Assembly: GCA_900618425.1 (NCBI GenBank)
Contig: UZAN01056655.1
Coordinates: forward strand, 3,377 to 13,444
Direction: 5' to 3'
Source: Echinostoma caproni
Lineage: Eukaryota > Platyhelminthes > Trematoda > Plagiorchiida > Echinostomatidae
Length of the DNA stretch: 10,068 nucleotides
Position 1 is the first letter of the stretch. Each line of letters starts with the position of its first letter. Shown one piece after another: positions 1 to 7,055 of this stretch. Under the pieces are notes generated by a model that did no database searches, had not been told where the DNA came from, and was given only the letters and a program-made list of their open reading frames with translations. The position numbers and the translations under genes were made by a program.

Positions 1-765
1 CCAGACAATCGAGAAATAGCACTCCACAAGCTCAAATACCTGAAGGGTCGATTAAAGAGGAACGCACAGTTCAAAGAAGCCTACTGTAACGCCATGAAAC
101 GCAACCTAGAATTGGGATATATCGAACGCGCAATGGGAGAAGTCGAAAAGGTGCAGCCATTGTGGTACCTTCCGCACCACCCTGTCATAAACCCCAATAA
201 ACGTCAGAAGATCCGGGTTGTCTTTGATTGGGCTGCAAATTGTGCCGGGATTACCGTAAATGACCGTCTATTACAAGGCCCAGACCTGACGACTCCGCTG
301 ATTGAGGTGCTGTGCAGATTTCGTCTGGGGTCAGTTGCGGTAGCGGCTGATATCGAGGAGATGTTCATGCAAGTTAAGGTCCCCGAAGGGAAAAGGGACG
401 CTCTACGGTTGTGGTGATGGCCGGATGGAGACCTAGACGGACCTGCCCAAGAATATCGGAAGACGGTGCACCCGTTTGGCGCGACATCCTCTCCCTTCTA
501 TGCAAACTTTGCGTTAAAAGTGACCGTGAATCAATTTGCTCAGCATTTCGAAACCCGGTGGGCTCCTGTGTTGAACATTATTTTTATGTGGACAACTTCT
601 TGGGATCCTTTGATAGCATCGGGGAAGCAGTTTGACACATTAGATATTTATTCACGTTACTGCTCATACTGCTCCAGGAATTCCTAAAAGTGGAAAATGC
701 GCTTTCCAATACAAGTGTGAACCTCGGAACTGAAGATTTATTTCAGACTGGTTCACAGTATTAGT
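1..765 (+). pseudogene. BEL/Pao LTR-retrotransposon reverse transcriptase fragment
   Basis: The frame is open from base 1, so the element continues to the left of the window. It reads the typical BEL/Pao lead-in (ALHKLKYLKGRLKRN, then YLPHHPVINP), the block KIRVVFDWAA, the line LLQGPDLTTPL, and RT motif A as ADIEEMFMQV (Asp codon at 349). A TGA at 415-417 interrupts the frame within LRLWW. It then resumes with WPDGDLDGPAQEYRKTVHPFGATSSPF. A frameshift at about 550-570 moves the active-site box into another frame, where it reads YVDN at 585-596 instead of the usual YVDD, followed by a TGA at 633-635. A weaker stretch (LLILLQE...ALSNTS) continues to about 760. No integrase, RNase H or LTR is visible. 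The family assignment is firm. The copy is dead because of the stop, the frameshift and the altered catalytic box. Confidence 0.9.
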
Positions 766-1665
766 TTACCACATTCCCACCATCGGATATGACCGTGATA
801 CCAGTAGACCAAGTGGTTGTAAACATGGATTCAGCTTCTCAGCTGGACCTGTAAAACAAAATGGTTCCGGTACATACTCCTAGGCGCACAGTGATCGATT
901 CCGCCATAATCCAAATCCTTCCCAAATTGTTATCATTCTATTCATTTGGCTCAACTCAGTCACACATGTTAACCAGTCAGCTGTGTTCACTTTCTAACCT
1001 CAATTCTTGTCAGTACACGGATTCAACTTTAAAGCATGTTTTGTGCAACAGAAGTATTTCCGGCACATATTTGTACACGTATTGTGACTGAATACTTTCA
1101 AATGGAAATCCTTAGTGCACCGTTTGTGTATGCACCCGCATTACCTTGCAAATATTCGTCCTGTCATGTCAATCCCACTGATATACCGCAGTTGATTTTC
1201 TCTCTGCATATATATGTATATACTTATATACATATATATTCGTACACTTTCGGGCAATAAGCCTCACTGCATATTCGTACGCAACATGCAGTTTCTCCCC
1301 CTTACCCTTATGAGCTGGGTATTTTCTCAGACTGCCAAGTTTCGCCTTTTTGTTTCAGATTCGGTTGGCTTGGGCCTGACGAAGGCTTGGGGTTTACATC
1401 CACAATGGACAATGTGGCTCCGGCAATGGTTGTTGGGCGCGGTTGTATTCACCGTTTAGACTACATGCGTCCGCATTCCGGACCAGATTGAGGATCACCC
1501 CCTGCCTCACCTACAAGGTGTTTTAAGGTTGGGTGTCTAGCGTGTAGTCAGACCCACATCAAGGCGACCAATACCTAAATAACATAAATAGTGTAAACCA
1601 GTCAATCCTTTAACGGTGAGGCCCCGAAGCCCTTTACTCCCTTCTTAAGAAGTCAGTCCATCTGT
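766..1665. other. spacer without recognisable gene
   Basis: Six-frame reading gives only short frames without family motifs. It holds an AT-rich palindrome (1208-1239) and a pyrimidine tract ending in TTTGTTTCAG at about 1350-1360 that resembles a 3' splice site but has no supporting exon. Near 1620-1645 the minus strand reads LLKKGVKGFGAS, which weakly resembles the KKG-KGFWRPC stretch of gypsy RT. It could be the continuation of the gypsy element interrupted by repeat copy A, but the similarity is too short to be sure. The rest is unassigned and may be old LTR or UTR sequence. Confidence 0.5.
1208..1239. repeat. perfect 15-bp inverted repeat, AT-rich
   Basis: ATATATATGTATATA at 1208-1222 is followed by a two-base spacer (CT) and its exact reverse complement at 1225-1239. 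It would form a hairpin or cruciform. AT microsatellites easily make such structures by chance, but the GT/AC positions interrupting the AT run match in both arms. No function is implied by the surroundings. Confidence 0.85.
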
Positions 1666-2132
1666 ATCGATCCTTGAAACATTTTATTCATGACCCATCT
1701 CTCGTCCTACTGTATTCCGTTGCACTTCCTTGGTTCGACCGCAGCTCTTCCTCTGAAATTCTAAAGCTTTCTCGTTCACTCTCCTCCTATTCTCCGAACT
1801 CGTTTCCGCGCATTATCTCTCGAGCGGATATTGTCACCTCCAGTTCTGAGTCTTTTTCAGTATTCTTCATACGACAGTTGTTTACGTTGATGTGGTCTCC
1901 ATTTCAGATCACCCTCAGTACTCCATCACATGGCCTTGTCCGCCCTGTGTTTCTTTTTCACAGCAATGCACGGTTACGACGTCTTTTGTACCCGTTTGAA
2001 AATTGCGTTCCTACCCTCTGTGTACATTTAATGTTTGTTCGGACCGTCATCTTTTCACATTGTTGTAAATTTGATCATGCGCACTAGCATGTCTCACGGA
2101 CTTCGTGAAATATACCATTATTATTATTAAAA
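1666..2132 (+). mobile_element. dispersed (TTA)n-tailed repeat, copy A
   Basis: This segment matches, in the same order but on the opposite strand, the segment at 9325-9798. Shared blocks include GAAAC near the start, TTTCCGCGCATT plus CGAGCGGAT near 1803-1830, AGATCACCCT near 1907, CTTTTCACATTG near 2051, TCATGCGCACT at about 2075, and CTTCGTGAAATATACC just before the tail. The 3' end is a (TTA)n run at 2117-2129 followed by AAA. A short tailed element of about 465 bp in two copies fits a non-LTR retroposon: either a SINE-like element or the 3' end of a LINE. A 137-codon frame (1674-2087) runs through it but shows no known domain, so it is not called a gene. The right edge lies inside the gypsy RT remnant, suggesting insertion there. 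Confidence 0.75.
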
Positions 2133-2134
2133 GT

Positions 2135-2246
2135 GGATGGAAAAGTAGGACGCTACAGACCTGCGATCCCTTTTCAAAGTAGTGTCGAACTCACGCCTTA
2201 AAAAATAAAATTTGTCCGGCACCAGTCGGCGAGGTTGTGCTGTAGA
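2135..2246 (-). pseudogene. Ty3/gypsy RT N-terminal fragment
   Basis: On the minus strand, out of frame with the protease part, the sequence reads STAQPRRLVPDKF, then RREFDTTLKRD and SVASYFS. This matches the entry to gypsy RT, where a Pro-Arg-Arg-Leu-x-Pro-Asp-Lys block is followed by the helix before the first RT strand. A frameshift lies between the protease-frame stop (2257-2259) and this block. The fragment ends at 2133, exactly where the tail of repeat copy A begins, so the rest of the RT was displaced or lost. Confidence 0.75.
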
Positions 2247-2256
2247 CCCTTAGTGA

Positions 2257-2844
2257 TTAGTGACAGTGTGCACCACGATCAGTTACTAATATAGAATCCT
2301 CGATAGGTTTAGTCAACCTAGGGAATCGGGCGATCAATGATTGAAAATTCACAGAGATATCAGGCATGAAACCCGTGATTCGTTGAACGTCTATACGGGC
2401 TTTGAGACCCGTGAATTTGATATTCGATCTAGGGTTGATCAATTGCAGTCTAAATGAATCGACAAGCAATTCATAGTTCTGCAAGAAATCGATACCCAGT
2501 ATTCCAGTGTGAACATTCGCAGGAATGTACGCCCATAGATCCCATCGTTTTCCTCCCGAATTGACCGTTAGTTGTCTCGTTCCTAATGTAGGAATGGGAG
2601 TGCCATTCGCAGCGCATAGCCGAAGCGTCGTAGCTCGTGGCTTGCTGCTACCGATAGAAAAGACTGAAACTTGGGCTTCCGTATCTACGAGGAGCCTAGC
2701 TTTCGTGTGATGGTCACGTACGAAAAACAGACGGCCAACCTGAGGAGGCGGGCCGGCTAATTCGGCCGCTTTTATTCTCCGGCTTACCCTTTTCCCGTGG
2801 AGTAAGTACAGGATTTCCTGCGATTGCGAGCTCTTGGTCCATAG
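2257..2844 (-). pseudogene. Ty3/gypsy pol start: retropepsin (aspartic protease)
   Basis: The frame is open on the minus strand from 2844 (a TAG at 2847-2845 lies just upstream) to a TAA at 2259-2257. It enters as ELAGPPPQVGRLFFVRD, then carries the protease active-site region ARLLVDTEAQVSVFS, the flap-like middle (CAANGTPIPTLGTR), the second-lobe line WAYIPANVHTGILGIDFL and the connector QNYELLVDSF. This order is that of CsRn1-like gypsy elements of flatworms. The catalytic Asp-Thr-Gly reads Asp-Thr-Glu (2685-2677), a change expected to abolish activity. The frame overlaps the end of gag by 61 nt and lies in the -1 register relative to it. Downstream RT sequence is frameshifted. The family is well supported, and this copy is non-functional. 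Confidence 0.9.
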
Positions 2845-3200
2845 CTACGATGGAACCAGCAGTTACCCTCGGTGGGGTCAGCTGAAGCTTTGGGTGGTTT
2901 GTGCTGAGGTGTTTTCTGGGCCTGGAATTGTTTCTGACGAACGTGAGCAGGCTGTGCTACTCGTTCCGACCTAGGCTTTTCGCTGTAGGGTTTCGAAGTG
3001 GTCACCGGGACTTGGTCCTTGAAGGGTAAGCGTTGGTGCATGCGTTGTCGTCGTGGCAGCATGCCTCTCCCTACTCCCCCTTGTACGGTTGCAACATCCT
3101 TCCTACCGACACGTGCAACACTTTTATCCAATGTCGCTGTATATTTGTCAGTGGATGCGTCCTCCAGCAACGCCAATACCGTCGGTTGTTCATGATATGG
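2784..3200 (-). pseudogene. Ty3/gypsy gag C-terminal part with zinc knuckle
   Basis: The minus-strand frame is open from the LINE boundary near 3200 to TAA at 2786-2784. It reads EQPTVLALLEDASTDKY, the typical tail of a gypsy capsid, then a basic Gln/Lys/Pro-rich linker, then a zinc-knuckle-like CWFHRSYGPRARNRRKSC (2861-2808) and CTYSTGKG just before the stop. The spacing is C-x2-H-x9-R-x3-C, so the third ligand, expected to be Cys in the CHCC knuckle reported for CsRn1-type elements, is Arg here. The N-terminal half of gag is missing because the 3' end of a LINE lies at 3195-3222. The stop follows a candidate frameshift heptamer by one codon. No start codon is present in the surviving part. 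Confidence 0.8.
2790..2796 (-). promoter_or_regulatory. candidate -1 ribosomal frameshift site GGGAAAA (gag/pol)
   Basis: On the minus strand in the gag frame the codons are ACG GGA AAA GGG TAA, giving the X XXY YYZ heptamer G GGA AAA one codon before the gag stop. A one-base backward slip yields GGG AAA AGG GTA, which enters exactly the frame that encodes the retropepsin. The position in the 61-nt gag/pol overlap and the register both fit. A stimulatory downstream RNA structure was not established. Confidence 0.55.
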
Positions 3201-3222
3201 TCAGATCAGGTCAGGTTGGGTT
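3199..3222 (-). repeat. LINE copy 1 3'-terminal pentamer repeats
   Basis: On the plus strand the bases read GGTCA GATCA GGTCA GGTTG GGTT, that is, degenerate (TGACC)n on the LINE sense strand. It ends the LINE and borders gag. CR1-like LINEs commonly end in short direct repeats. The same unit ends LINE copy 2. Confidence 0.75.
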
Positions 3223-3467
3223 GCACAGGACACTTCAGTCGAGCGTCCAGAGTTCCCTTGGTAGTAAGCTAAGTGTTGCCCTCACCACTGCGAGTGTTCT
3301 ATATTGTGGTTCTTCACATTTTCTTCTCGTTCCAGTCGTCTTCGCCTCTACAAGGGAAGAGGAAAAAAGAAAAACATCTCCCCTTGTTCAGGCGAGAGAC
3401 CTCACATTTGAAGGAGTTCCCTTGCTGGGGTATAGTAAAAGAAAAAACCGAAAATTGATTTTAAGCC

Positions 3468-4081
3468 TATTTCAACGCGTCTAGTTCGCGAAAACAGCCC
3501 AACCAGCGCATTTTGATCTTCTTTTTGAAATCACTTACGCTCCCTAGCTCCACCAGCTACTGTGATGACTTGTTCCATTAGTTGACTACCCTGTAACTGA
3601 CGAAGTTTCAGGGCACCGCGTCTCGTGCGCAAATTCTGCAGTTTATACATGTGCCCCCTGGTGTTGCTTTGCAATCTCTCGAAGAATAATGCTCGATCCG
3701 TGCCTGATAAGCCAGTCATAATATGGAATGTCTCTATCTGTCCACCTCGGAGTCTTTTGCTTTCCAGGGAGAAGAGTCCGATATCCTGCAATCTTTGCCT
3801 ATGTGGCTTCGCTCGCTCTCGCTCAATCATCTTTTTGGCTAATCGCTGGACACTTTCGAGACGAGCGGCGTCTTTTTTGGAGATAGGAGCCCAGTTTGTC
3901 AGATCCGAAAGACGTTCGGAGCTTATCGAAAAATCGATGCGCCATGTTTAGTTCAGTTCAGTTCTCACAAGACGAATTGTGGCTTTTGCCAATTGATCGT
4001 CCAGATTTGTGTGTTCCCGGCCAATTTCCCTGGCTTCCAACACTTCGATATGCAATTTTTCTGAAAGGCAGAAATATGTGA
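3468..4081 (-). pseudogene. LINE ORF2 C-terminal region (copy 1)
   Basis: One minus-strand frame runs from 4081 to 3531 with a single TAA (3950-3948). It reads LEAREIGREHTNLDD and LAKATIRL upstream, then NWAPISKKDAARLESVQRLA (from 3893), AKPHRQRLQDIGLFSLESKR, LRGGQIETFHIMTGLSG and RGHMYKLQ. These correspond position by position to WAPVFRKDVDTLERIQHLA, LRRxMRGNLIETFNIVKGVSG and RGHYLRLQ in copy 2, the thumb and C-terminal region of CR1/Jockey-type ORF2. After a frameshift near 3540 the last part continues as SVSDFKKKIKMRWLGCFREL to a TAG at 3470-3468. No catalytic RT motif is retained. The stop and frameshift make it inactive. Confidence 0.85.
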
Positions 4082-4085
4082 TGCA

Positions 4086-4110
4086 GGTCAGGTAAGGTCA
4101 GGTCAGGTTT
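4086..4110 (-). repeat. LINE copy 2 3'-terminal pentamer repeats
   Basis: The plus strand reads GGTCA GGTAA GGTCA GGTCA GGTTT, i.e. (TGACC)n on the LINE sense strand. It lies directly beside the truncated 5' end of copy 1, marking the insertion junction. The unit is the same as at 3199-3222. Confidence 0.8.
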
Positions 4111-4536
4111 CTAGGACGAAAACAGGCTTTCGTCTAACGTGCGTCCAGATTCATACACCAGTAGGATTTGGGACTTCCTCTGGTGCTACAACGTGAATAT
4201 TTTTTTCGTGGGTTGTCATGATTCGTTAACCTTCTCTAGATTCGGACAGCTACCCCAGCGAGCAACATTACCATGGGTTTACTTCAGGTGATACTGTTTA
4301 GAGTTAAGTCAAAAAGGTTTACAGAGGGAGGAAAGGTAAGAATATGAAACTAAAAGTACCATTGTGGAGTCGCACTTTCGCACTCATTAGAGACCGGCAG
4401 TTGTGGCACATTCAGCACTGGCCAGCAAAGGAAGCATCGTGTCACTTTTTTTGTGCGATGTTTGTTTCTTGTATGCCTTCGTGTGCTGCAATGGTATCAC
4501 AGTATCACATCCCTTGAGGTTAGGTTATACATGGTA
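4111..4536 (-). other. 3' UTR of LINE copy 2
   Basis: No coding motif is seen between the ORF2 stop (TAG at 4539-4537) and the terminal pentamers. A short GGTTAGGTTA doublet at about 4518-4527 sits just past the stop. GTCCAG near 4142-4150 has a counterpart (GAGCGTCCAG) near 3241 in the 3' UTR of copy 1, the only visible similarity between the two UTRs. Confidence 0.6.
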
Positions 4537-5319
4537 CTAAACGCTTACCTCAGGGAAAACCGCTATCCCACACTCATCAAGTGCCTTTTTAAAAGCAATC
4601 ACAGTACTGCAGCTTACCACTGACAGCAGCAACCGGTTCCACAACGGAATTACCCTGTTAGTGAAAAACGTTGCTCTCAGATGTAGACTAGAGTGGCTCA
4701 TTTGCAAACGTAAGTAATGTCCCCGCGTGCCTCTATGCAGGACCCAGGAGAACAGGTCGTCAAACCTAAGACCTGACACACCCTTGACGATATTAAATGT
4801 CTCGATTAGGTTTCCTCTCATCCGCCTCCGTGTGAGGGAGAACAGTTTTGAATTACTGAGCCGCTGTTCGCAGCTCTTCTCCCGTTGCCCAACTATCATT
4901 CTCGTGGCTAGATGTTGAATCCTCTCTAAGGTATCGACGTCCTTCCGAAAGACTGGAGCCCAAACCTGCGCACAATATTCCAGATGCGGATGGACGATGG
5001 TTTTGTAAAGAGGGTCAAAGACCTCTGGTTTTCTGCATGTAATCGTTGCGCATAGACGAAACAAGTGTCCTCTGGCTTTGTTTGCGGTCTTTACACATTG
5101 GGTGCTGGGTTTGAAATCCCGCGTGACCATTTTGCCTAGATCCTTTGCCTCGTGCACCCTTTGCATCGACAGGCTCCTTGCTGTCTCCTCGTCATTTCTG
5201 GTCGTTAGTATCTGACATCTAGAGACATTTAGTGGCAGGTACCATTGTTCGGCCCATCTTTGTACTACTCTTATGTCCCTTGCTAGATCTCATCCAGCTA
5301 TATTGACGTCATCTGCAAA
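4537..5319 (-). pseudogene. LINE copy 2 ORF2: RT active site (FADD), thumb and C-terminal region
   Basis: This minus-strand frame starts at the RT catalytic box FADDVNIAG (FADD at 5319-5308), hits a TGA at 5292-5290, then continues as DLARDIRVVQRWAEQWYLPL, AKDLGKMVTRDFKP, LYKTIVHPHLEYCAQVWAP, KDVDTLERIQHLATRMIV, MRGNLIETFNIVKGVSG, RGHYLRLQ, FFTNRVIPLWNRLL and ends FPEVSV at a TAG. The two Asp residues of the active site are intact, but the box is one frame away from the preceding palm segment. About ten residues usually found between the FADD strand and the DL helix seem to be missing. The 209-codon stretch after 5166 has no stops, the best-preserved part of the element. It encodes the thumb and the C-terminal region typical of CR1/Jockey LINEs. 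Confidence 0.9.
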
Positions 5320-5852
5320 CAGAAAACAGGGATTTTGGTAGATCCCGCGCTAGGTCGTTAATGTATAGCAGGAACAGCAATGGTCCAAGTACGGATCCTT
5401 GGGGTACGCCGCTTGTGACCATTTCCTCATCGGATGTGTAAGCTCCTACTTTGAAACTAAACGTCCTCTGCGCAAGAAAGCCCATTATCCAGCTCCTGAC
5501 TTGCCCATCTACTCCCAATAATTGCATCTTATGCTCCAACAGATGGTGCCTGACTGAGTCGAATTACTTCTGGAAGTCCAGATACGATACCCCTACCGTT
5601 AGGCACTCATGAATTCTGCGTGTGATTGACCTCATCTAGGAACACCAGCAGATTTGTCAAACAAGATCTCTTTTCAAGAAATCCGTGCTGAGCTGATACA
5701 AACGGCCCGCTATTGACCATGTAGTAGCATATTTGCCTTCTAACTAGCCCCTCCAAACACCTAAATATTACTGATGTGAAACCTACAGGTCTCTAATTCT
5801 GGGATTTTTGCCGGGATCCAGTCTTGTGTATCGCCACTGCTGTGGCTTTGCG
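5309..5852 (-). pseudogene. LINE copy 2 ORF2: RT palm and late fingers
   Basis: After the TAG near 5853, where Trp would be expected in PKNWRKA, the frame continues as RKATAVAIHKTGSR, then N-stop-RPVGFTSVIFRCLEGLV (stop where NYRPV is usual), then FVSAQHGFLEKRSCLTNLLV. A shift of frame leads to motif A, VSYLDFQK-stop-FDSVRHHLL, with TAA at 5566-5564 in place of the Ala codon. Then comes an open stretch, VRSWIMGFLAQRTF and SGVPQGSVLGPLLFLLYIND (motif B, about 5413-5354). This stretch runs into the wrong frame just before the FADD box. All expected RT motifs are recognisable in order, but at least three stops and two frameshifts rule out activity. Confidence 0.9.
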
Positions 5853-6578
5853 CTAGTTCTTCGGGACAGTTCCCAGTCTAAGCGACCCTTTAAATAACTC
5901 AAAGATCGGTCCTTTTATGACGTCAGCCAGCGGTTGCACAATTGCTGGGTGAATTCCGTCAGGCCCCGCCACCTTGAACCTATTTAACCCTGCCAACTCC
6001 CACTGCACATCCTGATTTTCCACAATGATTGAGGGCATTTTGCTGTTAAATTCGATTGATGGAAGGTTATCCGTCACCCTGGGGATCCTGTACGTGCTTT
6101 TGAAGAACCGTAACAGGATACGTGCTCGATCGCCTTCACTCACTGCCAACTCTCCGATCGACAATTCCAGAGTACCAACCGTTTCCCGAGGGTTGCGCTT
6201 AGATTGAACATACGCGTAAAAACACTTAGGATTTCGCTTGAAGTTTTGTGCCAAGTTTATCTCGAATTGGTATTTAGTCTCTCTTTTCACCTTCTGTGCA
6301 TAGTTGCGTGCTTGTTTATAACCATTCCACGACTGATGGTTGCCGTACAGTTTATAGACCGCCCACCGTATTCTACGAATGGTTATAGCCCTATCTATAT
6401 TTGCTTTCCATGAAGGAAGCCATTGCTTCTTTCCTAACGGAACCAAAGGTGCAAACCTATCCGTAAGTAGAAGAAGTCCTCTCTTGATATGGCTCCATCT
6501 GGTTTCCATAGATGCATCAGCTGGGTTGGGTACCCAGTTTATATCCTGAGCCGCTCTGGCCAGTTCTTCATGCTTCAC
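5853..6578 (-). pseudogene. LINE copy 2 ORF2: endonuclease-RT linker and RT fingers start
   Basis: This is a 241-codon stop-free frame. It begins HEELARAAQDINWVPNPADA, includes the basic helix-rich linker (IDRAITIRRIRWAVYKLYG, KRETKYQFEINLAQNFK) and the sentence PKCFYAYVQSK, and reaches the RT finger motif KVAGPDGIHPAIV before a TAG at VPKN. The linker between EN and RT in CR1/Jockey LINEs normally carries the Lys-x-Phe-(Tyr/Trp)-x-Tyr line seen here. The frame start is not a real start: an in-frame TAA lies immediately upstream (6581-6579), at a position where the duplicated copy has Lys. It is part of one ancestral ORF2 with its neighbours on both sides. Confidence 0.9.
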
Positions 6579-6711
6579 TTAACCATACCGCCTCCCTAGT
6601 TTGGCCGCTGGTTTGTTGTGTCTACTTTCTAATGTTAGTCGCAAGACCGCATGATCACTTTTACCTAGGGGCTCCTCCTGGATTATTGTCCTTATATCCC
6701 CAGGGGTTCGG
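6369..6711. repeat. 343-bp direct duplication, left unit
   Basis: It aligns without gaps to 6713-7055 at a constant offset of 344 bases, with roughly two dozen substitutions and no indels by eye. The differences are concentrated in the left 215 bases, while about 105 bases (6587-6691) are identical. On the minus strand it encodes the end of the endonuclease and the start of the linker (SDHAVLRL to TIRRI). The unit ends directly at the N. Confidence 0.9.
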
Positions 6712-6712
6712 N
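6712..6712. other. ambiguous base (N) at duplication junction
   Basis: This single N sits exactly between the two 343-bp units. It may mark a scaffold join or a gap closed with one placeholder base. In translation it replaces one base within a codon after TIRRI. Confidence 0.95.
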
Positions 6713-7055
6713 TATTCTACGAATGGTTATAGCCCTATCTATATTTGTTTTCCACCAAGGAGGCCGTTGCTTCTTTCCTAACGAAACCAAAGGTGCAAAC
6801 GTATCCGTAAGTAAGAGAAGTCCTGTCTTTATATGGCTCCATCCGGTTTCTACAGATGCATCAGCTGGGTTGGGTACCCAGTTTATATCTTGAGCCGCTC
6901 TGGCCAGTTCTTCATGTTTGATTTTACCATATCGCCTCCCTAGTTTGGCCGCTGGTTTGTTGTGTCTACTTTCTAATGTTAGTCGCAAGACCGCATGATC
7001 ACTTTTACCTAGGGGCTCCTCCTGGATTATTGTCCTTATGTCTCCAGGGGTTTGA
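6713..7055. repeat. 343-bp direct duplication, right unit
   Basis: This is the second unit of the duplication. It is the better-preserved one: where the left unit has a TAA before HEELARAAQ, this one reads YGKIKHEELARAAQ without a break. It begins at TATTCTAC immediately after the N. Confidence 0.9.

Larger units (their letters stand above)
3195..4082 (-). mobile_element. CR1/Jockey-like LINE, copy 1, 5'-truncated
   Basis: The boundaries come from the LINE-type 3' end with pentamer repeats (3199-3222) on one side and the 3' pentamer repeats of the next LINE (from 4086) on the other. It carries only the C-terminal part of the ORF2 protein and a 3' UTR of about 270 bp (3195-3467). That is the usual product of incomplete target-primed reverse transcription. 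Its 3' end cuts into the gypsy gag fragment, so this copy appears to have inserted into that element or joined it later. It has diverged strongly in protein from copy 2, so the two are different families or old relatives. Confidence 0.8.

Noticed and set aside
861..1459. Plus-strand frames of 74-81 codons
   Set aside because: Low-complexity Ser/Thr/Tyr-rich translations, partly across the AT palindrome, with no family resemblance.
1732..1742. GGTTCGACCGC in repeat copy A, resembling a pol III B box
   Set aside because: The corresponding place in copy B reads AGCTCGATTGC, and no convincing A box lies at the right distance, so a tRNA-derived SINE head cannot be supported.
1674..2087. 137-codon frame in repeat copy A as a gene
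   Set aside because: The co-linear copy B does not keep the frame open over the same stretch, so the frame is not conserved.
3053..3951. Plus-strand frames of 108 and 143 codons
   Set aside because: They are antisense shadows of gypsy gag and LINE copy 1.
3969..4060. Apparent exon on the minus strand: TTTCTGCCTTTCAG acceptor and CTT/GTGAGA donor around a frame reading KLHIEVLEAREIGREH
   Set aside because: The same frame continues without interruption into the LINE thumb region (NWAPISKKDAARLE) save one stop, and the segment lies between two LINE boundaries. It is more simply LINE copy 1 coding sequence than a host exon.
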